Assembly: GCA_900660155.1 (NCBI GenBank)
Contig: CABFPE010000053.1
Location: forward strand, 397,368-461,367
DNA: 64,000 nucleotides
Direction: 5' to 3'
Origin: Hofstenia miamia
Lineage: Eukaryota > Xenacoelomorpha > Acoela > Hofsteniidae
Shown piece after piece: positions 46,981 to 58,900 of the stretch; within the stretch, counting starts at the first letter, position 1, and the number at the start of each line of letters is the position of its first letter. The notes under the pieces are model-generated. The model had not been told where the DNA came from, made no database searches, and saw only the letters and a list, made by a program, of their open reading frames with translations. Both the position numbers and the translations under genes were made by a program.

Positions 46981-49900
46981 GTAAGTATTTACTAAAGTCT
47001 AAGTTTTGTATATGTATACTAGCGCAATCGCTCGGCATGATTTATTAGCTTAAGGGGAAGTACCGGATCATTTAATTGCAAAAAATTTAATCATATATGG
47101 ATGATTAGTGTCAAAAAGGGAATTTTTAGCTTGATGTAACATTGCCAGACGGTAAACCTTTATCTACAGTCGACGATTACAAAGACGTTAAAATTGACAT
47201 ATGTGCAAAATTTAATGGAAAATGCTTTCACAAAAGTCAGGAGTCTATTATTGGAACGCGATCAACGACTTCTTTTCAAGTAAAGAGGAAAGAACCTGCA
47301 AAAGAATCAAGTTACGTAAGACATAATTTATGTTTGAATGATCAGGTTAAAAATCACTTTCTTGAATTTCTATATTAATGAAGAAGGTAAGATTACCCAT
47401 GAATTAATCATACTCAAAATATATTTGAAAAATTTTCGCTTGCAAAAAAATTTTTAAATGTGTTTGTGTACTTATAAATTATTCAATGCTTACTGAAGTC
47501 AAATGCCACAACCTCGTGAAACAATGATTGATAATGCTACTCGCCTGGCTTTATGTAATTTAACTATCATTAAAAATATGCCTAAATGACATGAAATACT
47601 CCCAAATTATATGCGCGGAAAAGTGAAAGCTGATTAAAGTTATACGAAGAATTGATATTTAGAACAATCAAAATTGTGTTTTGCTAGAAATATAGTTGCA
47701 ATTGTTTGAAATTTGTGTCGTATATGCAATATCAACTCTTTGCATCGCCATGTGTAATTTTCTAGAGTAAAGCAGCTTATATATATATAAAATATACTTG
47801 CCTAGATTAAATATACAAAGCAAAAAAACTTACCGGCCGGTATTAGCTCTTGCCGGCCAACTACCGGCCCCGGCTGGTTCCAACTCTGTGGTAAAGACAA
47901 AAGTGTTATCAAAAGTAATTCTTGTCACCAATTTCTTAAAACCTGGTAACACACAGTAAAATTACCTCTAGGCTGTGCAGTATAGTGCTGTTCATACATC
48001 TCCAGAAAGATATTTTGTTGAATCTAATTTATTATTGAATCTTTAAATTTGGAAGGATTTATTGAGTTATTAGCTCATATATACTTAACTAATTTTGTAG
48101 GGAAATTATAATAAAACATGAACTCATGTTTACATAAAATATTTAATCTATACTCCCTCCAAATATTTCAGTAGCCCTTTTACATCCGGGAGGTTTATAA
48201 CAAAATTCCAACCGCAAAAATAGCTTATTAGGAGAAAGCCTCTTAATCTATGTTACTATAATAAGTTTTTAAAAGCTTAAGCTCAATGAAATAACGCTAT
48301 GCTCAATCTGAAAGCCCCACGTGATAGAGAAGTTGCCACTTTTATTTTCGCCTGGTATCCGCGACCCTGCTGCCCCATTGAAGTAAAGTCTTTGCGTATA
48401 TCGTGAAAAAGTCGAAGTTTTTTGTTTCCATAGGTTCAAAAACTTATGAAAAAATTAACGTTAGGTATGGAAGGAATTTAAATATTTTCAAAATTTGAAA
48501 TTTTCAAAGAATTGCTATTTTCAACTAATTCAGTCACAGCAATACGTTTTAAAAAGTGTTCTAAATTATATTGAAGCATGCTCCCCAATAGACCTGCCAA
48601 TGCCTCACGATTTTCAGATTTGCTAACCAGACTTGGGGACAATTTTTTGCAAATGTGACCATAGTATGTCTTTTTATAATGTACTTTAGTCAAAAAACTG
48701 CTTTCATTCGACTGTGGAACTTACTGGCAATGACATGTATGTGAGGGCATATCTTAGGATTTTTCCTTGCTAATACCCTGCTTTCACTTTTTATCATTTT
48801 GCATTTGCAATTTGTGAAGTTAAATTTTCGTAAGGTGTTCATAAAGCGGTAACGTCTCTCCATGAATTCATAAATTTCAAAATTTATTGAAATACAAATT
48901 AAAAATCAATAGTAATTGAATGGTTCTTGTGCTTTCGTCATAAAATATTGACACTGAATCACAGTGCAATTAAACAATGATCAATAATGGTACCTGTTAG
49001 TATTTGCTTAAGTTTGAACTAATTTTCAAGGAACAAAATACAAACTTGAAACTGGTTCAAATATATGCAAGTTTGTCGCCGGTTACCTGCTTTGATGCTG
49101 GTATACCTCAATATATAATCTAGTTATCCACTGTTTATCCGAGGTTGTGCCACGCAAGATGAATATTACATAATGTTCATCATGAGGCCACAGATTGAAC
49201 CCATTCCGTTGACATCCTCTAGAAAATAGCGACTAGTCGCACAATCTCGAATAGAAATCTTTAAAAAGACGTATATTCATCGTTATCGTAGTGCAATTTC
49301 TGTTGCGAAGTTTTAGTGTCTTTATGGAAATTAGTTATTTGAATACTAAGATCTTTTTGAATCTAAAATTTGGTTTGATATAAAGTTCATTTGACGTTGC
49401 ATTTAGGAACGATTAGAACAACTTCAAATTGTTGCATCAATTACGTTTAATGGAAAGACCACATCTGCAAGCAAAGGCTTTGATCAGTTTTCTACAAAAT
49501 CTAAAAGTTATTGTTCTATTGACACTCCAAGAAAAGAGGTTTGCATTGATTCTAATTTTCTGAATACGATTTAAAAATAAATTAGTGGAATTATTCTTAC
49601 CATTAAAGATTTAGCTATCATGCGCTTTTGAATTTTTAATTTCGTTAATATAATTTGCTATTAGCCAAATTCGAAACCAAAGCATGTATGTCAATGGATA
49701 TAACTCCCACTCCAATGAAAATTGGTTTTTTTTATTAGTGTTAAATAATTTAATGGCAACCTCAGAAGAACGATTGCTTACCATTTCTAGCGTTAATATG
49801 AAATCTGAAATAGCCTCAATTTCAAAGTTTAAAAAATCATTTTAGGGTGATGAAGTAAAAATGGACGTAACTTTTTCTCAGAAGTGTCATTCTATTGTAT

Positions 49901-52900
49901 ACCAAATAATAGCAAGAAGCGAAATGATTTCTGTTGGTGAAGTCAAACTTGCTGGATTAACAGGTTCTTTAACTTTGATAGCAGACCCCTCTTGGTCCCC
50001 CTACGCAAACCTTGTGGTTTCCTGCATTGTTGGTGATGATCCTGAAGTGATAGCTTGTGCAACAACCGTAAATTCCACCAATCCATTCAGTAATCAAGTA
50101 AGTTTCGATATAATTCAAATTTTAAGATTGATTTAAATAGCATTGTAGATTTCAAATGCGGATTGGTAACTTTTCAAATATTTCGTGTACTTGGGAATTT
50201 TGAGCCACTGTCGTAAAAAATCTGATAGCTTACCTTACTAGAATGCATACTTTGTATATTACGTGCAGATAAGACCTGGTTAAGGGTGTACGTTTATGAC
50301 CGGATAATCCGATCCGGTTATTCTAGCATAATATTAAGCAGTGCGGATGTTTTCTTAATTCATTAAAATTCGTGTTGTATGTCAGAAAATAGCATTAAAT
50401 TTTATTCAAATTCTTAATTTAACTGTTTCTTTTAGCATAAATGAATTGAATACTTGATTATATTGATTATATTAAACAAGAGACAGAATATATAAATTTG
50501 CAGAATCATACGAACTAAATTGAATTTTGTTTGAAACGTATTTAATATTAAAGATTTTCGGCAATGAACATAGAAATATTATCCAAAATCATTGAATTTT
50601 TGACAATTTATTCATGTTTAATTTTCATGGAATTTCTTTGCAGGTAATTGCCAAGCTCTTTTATTGAGAATAAAAATTTAAAGATCTTTCAATACATATA
50701 TTTTTTACTTTAATAAAATATTTATTTTAAAATTTGATTCTACCTTGTTTGACACCATATAAAAGAAATCATATTTACATATATGAATGCTAAGTTATTT
50801 TATGAATTATGAACACTTCTCAAACTCAATCGTTTACTAGGAACAGAAAACTGCATTATACAGCGGACGCAATTCCACAAAGTTAATGAGCATAGTAAAC
50901 AATTATCAATATTAAATTCAAAGGATACTGGCATTTACATTCTAGAACAGTGACAATAATAATTTTATAATTCAATAATTACACTGTACCCTATTTCCTG
51001 TTTAGCAATGCGCTAATAAATTTTCGCATAATACATATAAATTTAAATCGCATGTTATAAGAAATTTGAAAATGTTTTTGGAAATAACCTAGAAAAGTAC
51101 TCTCAAATGATATTTTACTTGTTTTCAAGCTATACTCAGTTCTGAAATTTTGCATAAATTATTTCTGTAATTGGAATATTTAAATTGTAAGTTTATTCAA
51201 ATTTAAACTAATTGAATTAATTTAATACGTCTTAAAAATAGTGATTAAAAGTTAATCAATAAAATAAATATTTAATTTTGTAAAATTTCAAATGTGATAC
51301 ACTTGGTATTTTCTAATACAACTTAGATTTAAATGTTTTCTAGATTTTAGCAGTATCCACCTAGACCTGTAGACTTTGAGTTATCAGGCACACTAACAAT
51401 TCATATAAATTAAGTTAGTACAGGAATCCTATCATAAAGGAATGTTTAGCAACTCAAATGTAATACAATAGTTAGGCTTATACCCCTAACAAATGCCCTC
51501 GTTCTCCATATCTTTCTAGCCTATTGTTTTGCAGTGTTCGAAGGCTAGTTTAATGAATGATACAAAATAAAAAAATTACAGTAGCTAGAACATTGCCTAA
51601 TTTAGATCAAGAATAAGTTTTAGATGCTTTGCTTCTAAAACATTTAGTGTTTTTACTGTTCATTATACAGTACTATCCATAGTTGAAACTTTGGGACCAC
51701 TATGCAAATGCATTATAATTTTGGGTGGATCTTGTGTAAACATAAATATAACTAAAAATTTTTAGACATGATTTTTGTGGGATTTATTGAATGCAATAGT
51801 AAAAAATTTTTAAAGGGTGACCAGTTTCGCATATGAGTTTCATAAAATTTTGCATTGGTTTTATGTTCATTAGAACATTTAAATGATCCAGCGGAGAACA
51901 TTTTGATAGTGATTGATTAATCATTTCAATTTAGGCAACTGTCTCATTCGACAAATCAATCGTGGAGCCTGGAGAGAATGTTAAACTGACTGTGTCTAGC
52001 AGTGATTCTGACTTTATTGCCGGTGTCTTAGCAGTTGATGAAAGCATTAGGCTTTTAGCAGGCGCTGAAAATGATATAAATATTCAACAGGCGAGTGTCA
52101 ATCTTTTTAAAAATCATTTTAAAATGCAGTAGTTTTTGATCTTATTCTCAATACTGTGTGTTCGGAGATGAACCGTCTTCAAAAACCCAAACTATTTTGA
52201 AATCCTTAATTGTAAGGAATGTTTACATTAAAGAAGTAAAGTGCGTTAATTTTATAGTGTATTTAAATATGTTAGAGAATGTTTTATTTAGGTAATGTCG
52301 GCGATTAATAGCATGTCTACTCATGATCCAAGAAAGATAGAAAACCATTGTTTTAAGTGCGGCTTTCTTGGTATTAATGGCAAAACCTCAGGCGACGTTT
52401 ACGATGTATTTTGCTTTCTATTAAACACTTACTTACATATTTTCAGAATTCAGAAATCTTGGTCATCACAAATTGTCAATTGCTGCGATTCTATCGTAAG
52501 TGAACTTATAACATTTAAAACGTGTATTATATAAAAATAAAAACCTATTTGTATACGTTATGTCTAAGATCTATTAAACAAGGTTAAGGATTTGTTTGCC
52601 ATATATATATATATATATAGATGTTTAGTGACCATTAAAAAAAATTTAACGCATGCATCTCCAGAACAAAAATTATGTAAATATATATATATAATTTACA
52701 AAAGTAAGATCTAATTGTCCATAATGTGTTGTTCTAATTAGAAATTATGCATCAAGTGCTTTTAGTGCATTGTAAATAGCTGTTGTAATGACATGAGAGG
52801 GAAAATTATCGAAAAGGAATCCGAGGTTAGAGGTTGAATTACGCAACTGTTCGGTAACTAGTTCGGTCTTCGGGCACCGGAAAATTACGTGGAATTCGTC

Positions 52901-55900
52901 TTTGACAGACGAGTTGTCGCAAGTGCACACTCTTTAATGCCTCTCCAACCTCGACCATCGACCTGTTTCAACTCGTAATTGATGCGACGAAAGACGCATT
53001 CTTGTGGTGCTAATTCTAGCATACTCTTGAACTAAATTGTCGTTGTAAAAACTTGGCTGTTTCACAGACGGATTGAATTGAGCGTATGTAATAATTTTTT
53101 ACTTATCTGAGTTTGATATGCTTTCCTTGAAGTTGTCTGACACTGGAACTTCTCCTAAGACTACATTATCAAGAGGGGGCGATGGGGGAGATCGGCCGGT
53201 TCGACATTTGTTTAATGAGAGAAGAATGGACATTTACACGTCGATTTTGGTCGTTGTAACAAATTTATAAAATTTGCGATATGTTATCAACATGCGTTGC
53301 TAATGGGAAACCCGCTTCACAGGAAGGTAATGAGGAGAAGATCTGACGTAAAATTAGCTTTACTATGTTCATATATACTTTCCACCTTCTTGTAGCATGC
53401 ACCTGGAAACAAAATAAGATTACAACCATACAATACAGATGACTCGGCTACCATTTTCTTCATAGTGAACGGCATATCCGGATTCTCATTTATGAAAGCA
53501 GCATATTTGACTACATTTTTCTTTGTACAATCAATGTGCTGTGACACATCAGAAATCGTTCGTCCTGAAAATGACACCAAGGTATGTATAGGATGATGAG
53601 TAGGTGATGTTATTGACTTGATCTACTGGAATCGATGCTTTGTCATGGATCTGCGATGCATTTATCACCATGAGTTTTGTTTTAGCATAATTGATAGACA
53701 TCCCATATTCTTCAAAGTATTCAACAACAACTTTCAATTTTTTAACAACGTCTGGCGTGAGCAAGCAAGAAGGACCGTATCATCAATCATAAGAAGAGAA
53801 TGACATGGGAGTAAGTCTTCGAGAATACATAGAGAACGAAGACGATGAATTAGAGCATCTACATAAATAACAAAAAGGATGCACGATGTGTGGGATCTTT
53901 GTTTCACACCTTGTGTGGCATCGACACTCGTTGTTCCTAAGATGAACTTCGTAAATCGGTAAATTCGGAAAAGAGCCAATTACATTCTTGGTCCACATCC
54001 AATAGATCGCAATAGATTGAATAGTTTTGTCCGATGAACTTTATCGTAGGCCTTGGAGAAATCTATATACAAAAGATTTCCTTGCATGGTCTATGAGTAG
54101 GCGAAGTGTGCAGATTTGCTCGAGACATCCTTTCTGTTTCTGAGTGCCTGTTTGCTCCGAACACACGCTATACCACATTGCCAATTGTCTCGTAAGAATA
54201 GTTTCATATACTTTATTTAACGCACCTGACACGTTTATACCTCGGTAGTTATTGCAATCAAGCGGATTACCTTTTTTTAATAACATTGTCATCCTAGACG
54301 ACTCCCATGATTCTGGAAAGATATCCGAGATGAATATAATGTTAAATAAGTTTAGCAGAAAGTACATCCACGACATAGGGAGGAACCGCAATAACCCGGG
54401 GTACACACCATCTTCACCGGCAGCTTTATCCTTTAATGATTCAGTAACTTCATTTACTTCTGTTATCGTTATATCATCATCTACAACTGGAATGTATGGC
54501 AAGTCATCTGTTGCAGGTTCTAGGAGGTTCTCATGGGAATTGTACAATCTGGTGCAATGATCATGGAACTCCATATCTGTAGGACGGTTCTCATATTGAT
54601 GACTGAGCAATTTCGTAGTACCTCTCCAATTGATAGATTTCCATATTAGCTTGTGGTAATTTGATTGGAGCAAATGATTCCAACGGGTCATTGCGGTATC
54701 CCTGCCACTTCACTTCTGCCGTTCCGTACCAGGCTTAACTCGTTTAACTACAAGCTGGGTTTTCATTCACAAGTAACAAAATTTATGATCGTGGATGCTT
54801 TTATTGAGCTGCTTTTAATGTATTTGCAAACTGACCTTTGTTTCTGAATTGGACTTAAAATCGACACTTAACGCCAGAAAGTATCAAAAGGTTTAATTAC
54901 TTTGATTCAAAAAGCTAATGAAATATTTTTTGCAATCAATACTCACTTATAGTGAGGGGTTTTTTGATGGTTCATTCTATGAGGAATGTACAGCTGCAAA
55001 TTTTGTCCTCTTGGCAGTTGTATTCTTATAATTTCTTTGCATTCAATGAGAAATTATGGACTGACTAGGCATGTGCTTCAAAGAATGCAGTATAAATAGT
55101 TTTTGCGTATTTGCATTAAAACATCCCTAGGAAATGTTCTTTTAAAAGAACTCCATAATTTTATTAACTTTAAAAATTTTTAAATTAGGTTGGTGAATTT
55201 TGACTCAGCGGATTTTACAGGGAATTTTCTTAGTCTTCCACATTCATCTGCGAATGGACACTTTCCCTTAGAAAATTTAGCGAAAGGCCATTTTTAAGTT
55301 TGAGGTGCACTTGTGGTCAAAAGTAGCACCCATATTTTGTTATTACTTTATTTTATTTACTTTTCAACTTTAAATTGAACAGATTTGCAAAATTGTTAGC
55401 CAAACCTAATCCTGGGCTTAATATTTACATCCTGTGTATGCAAAGAGCTGGCGCAGCTCCACATTAGTTATTAATACTCTGTAAGAGTGACTTATTTCAA
55501 GACGCGAATAACAACAGGTCTGCATGGACTTCTTAGTGAGGGGAACTCATTGTTGTCAGTAGTATTGATTTATTTCAACAAACCCAGTGCAATATAACAT
55601 ACATTTCTAGGGTAATCTTTCATTCCAAAGTTTCTTACGAAGTGCTGGGAGTACCCATTTTGCAATTTTTTCTAGATAGTTCAAAATGCAATTTATTCAG
55701 GATCTTCTAAATTTTAATGATAAATTATTAGCAAGTCGCCTTTTTGGGCGAGCTAATTGGGACAGAATACTATTTAAATCATTCAAACGTCCAAAGGCTA
55801 CAGCTGTTCAGATGTCGTTGGAAACAACTCGGTTATATTTCCCTGAGTCGTGGGTTTGGTACTTGACAAGGTTTGATGCCAAGCTTGAAATTTTTGGCCT

Positions 55901-58900
55901 TTAAATTGCAAATTTGTTTAAGCGACTGTTAAATACAATTTTTTAGCCTTACTGTCAATGCCGCTAATGATGCGGGAAAATATTCTATTTAAAGGTGATT
56001 TACATGAAAAGACGGATAGTTTTGGTACGAAGAAGAGTGTTTCAAGTCGAAAACGAAGTTTTTTCCCCGAATCATGGATTTGGCTTTTACAGAAAAGGTT
56101 ATTTTAAGTTTTATCCAACCACTCAAATCAGGATCACATAACAAGTATTGTTGCATATTGAAACGAATTTTTTTGTCGTAGTATCATTCTCTGCAAGAAT
56201 TTTTCTACACATGGTTTCTCATTTAACACCAATCATTAGTCAAAGCTAGTTATGGGATTCTGCATGGAGGGAAATAAGTAGTTTAGATAAGTTTTGAGGC
56301 TTTATAAATACGCAGAAAGTCATTGTTTAACTAATAAGGGAATCGCAGGCATTCTTTCGCTATTTAAAAGATCTAAATTTTCAAAAGCTGTTATATCAAA
56401 TTTCGATTAAATTTTAACAGATTTTGATAAATTTGCAATTTAAACTCCAAAATTACATTTTTAAATATGGGTCCTCACACTTTTTTAGTCGTAGCGTTAG
56501 CAGAGAAATCGTCATTCCATTAAAGGCACCTGATACCATCACCAAATGGGTTGCTAGTGCGTTTGTTATTTCGAAGAAAAATGGTTTGGGCATCGCGCTA
56601 AATACAGCCGAGGTATTAACTTTGTTACAAAAGTTGAGCTAGGTATAACCTACCCTATTTATCAGTACATTGTTGAACCTCCAGGTTATGGATTAGTAGT
56701 TGAAATTCAATTAAACAGTATCCATATTTGTTGGTTCTGTTGATTAATGAGCATTTCTATAACTGTGTATCTAACTTAGCTTTTTTTAAATTTGCATAAA
56801 TCTCAGTGACTGTAAAACATTGTTCGTAGTTGGATCAATTTATGTTTCTAATGTCCAACGATTGGTAAATCACAAATTCAAGATTTTAGTGAATTATATT
56901 TTATTAAAAATACTAATTCGCTATTTAGCTCATCACAGTAAAGAAGTTTTTCATACGGTTGAATTTGCCCTACTCTGTAAAACGTGATGAAGAATTCCGT
57001 TTGTCTGTCTCAGTGTTCAATTATTTAGGTCATGATGTAAAGGTATGCAAAGTTGAAATTTAAACTCAACACTTAAATTGTGTTAGTAATTTAACCGTTT
57101 TTTGATAACATTAACGTGATGAGTAATCTGCACTAAACATGTTTAGTACAGCGTGTTGCTTGAAACGTTTAGTAAAGACTTTCAAGTAATTCAATCCGAA
57201 AATTCTTCAGTTAAGCCAGTGTCGAAACAAGGTGTTCTATCCAGTGGTCGCTCAACTACAGTTTTCTACCCTCTAGTTAGCAAAAGAATTGGAAATCTTG
57301 AAATCAGTGTTTGCGCCTTCAGTTCCACTAAATCTGTTACTGATAAAGTTGTGCAACCGATTAAAGTAGTTGTAAGATTTCAATTTTTAAGAATCATTAC
57401 TTTACTACGAAAGATTTCAAATCTATCTACGCTTCACAATATTCCTTCCATATAATCAAATGTCTATAATTGCAATATATCTAAGCTCTAAAACTGCTAA
57501 CATTTGTTGTATGTAAACCAATATTGATTTTTTTTGAAGGATGCCCATGGCATTTACATAAATGTGATACGTTATTTAGGTATTCTAAAAATTTAAGATT
57601 TGTAATAATTATAAGATGTTCTTCACTATTTGCTAAGTGAAAGCAAAACTTCCGATTTTCTAACACCAATGACAAGTTACCGGCACCTCTTTTTGTATTC
57701 TAAATGTACCAGGTGTATAAAATGTTAGATTTTCATTTGTGGCAACGCATTTTGACCAGCTTATCCACTGAACTAAGGTTTTACAAGGTCTGTGTCTACG
57801 CGGTAACTTCAGGCAAACTCCGCTTCCAAATTTTTAGAAAACTCTTCCAAGAAGCAAACATTCTATGTCAAGAATTTTATAAACTATTGAAATTATGAAA
57901 TTTCAAAGGATCGTTATTGATGAGTATTTTTAGTGACTCACCAGTTGATTGACATCTCCACTAATGGGTTTTCAGTGACGTCACATATTTTTAAGTGCAT
58001 CTACTAATGGATTTCAATTAGTGATTCATGATATTTTTTAATTGATTTTATTTGTTGTAAAACTGTTTTATGGGGACAGGTTCATCTAATTAATGCAACT
58101 CACTTCAACATTTCCTAATCCACGTGACCTAGAAGGCCACTCCTGACCTTTGACAGCATATTTTCACGAGAGTGCTCCGTCCATTTTCAAGTACGGACGG
58201 CAGTGTGATTTCATGGGAGTGCAGACCGTGCTGAGGTAATTGCGCTTAAATTCAGAAAATCAGCACGATCGGCGTTGTACTAAATTTGTGAATGAAATTC
58301 GACTGATGTCAGGATGGAATTTGGATTGCTCTTGTGGAAACAGATGACCACTCTTAAATATTTTAACCAATAAAATATCAAGACAATTTTTAGAGCGCTC
58401 ATGAAAAAACAAATTTTGTTATGTCTGTTAGTAAATTATAGTATGTATATTATATACTCTAATGTTTAAATCATTATTTTTTAGCGCGGGTCCCCAAGAC
58501 CGGGGAACCCATAACATGCGCCTCCCCCTCTCCTCTAAGACCGGTTCTGCCGTTAACGAACAGTAATACAACAGTTAAAACAAGGAAATATTGTGTAGTT
58601 TTATAGTTTGGGATTTCCTACATAATAGCATGTTTTCCTAAACTGAATTCTCCTTTAGTATTTAGCAATCAAATTTTAATTGCAAATTTTTTAGCCAGAA
58701 GGTATTCGTATATCAAAGTCCACGCCATTTGTAGTTAACTTGTCAAATATTTCATCACAAATCAAAACTTTTGATTTGAACGCAGCCCTGCCAAGTAACT
58801 ACGTCGCTGATTCGGATTTTTGCAAAATTTCCATTTCAGGTATGAACTCGCTTATTATTTTTGCAAATTATCACGTCCTTCATAGGTGATGTGATGGGTA

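Noticed and set aside
51665-51720. ACAGTACTATCCATAGTTGA as one end of a Tc1/mariner-type MITE in TEP intron 9
   Set aside because: It looks plausible, but no matching inverted end or TA duplication was found nearby.
56180-56225. A third decayed FPESW-type exon after 13B
   Set aside because: Only a TTTTTC...CATGG resemblance remains. No acceptor, donor or open frame with the right phases is present.
57704-57898. Open frame in TEP intron 16 as an extra or alternative exon
   Set aside because: It has no similarity to exons 15-17, and the exon 16 to exon 17 junction already matches the family without it.
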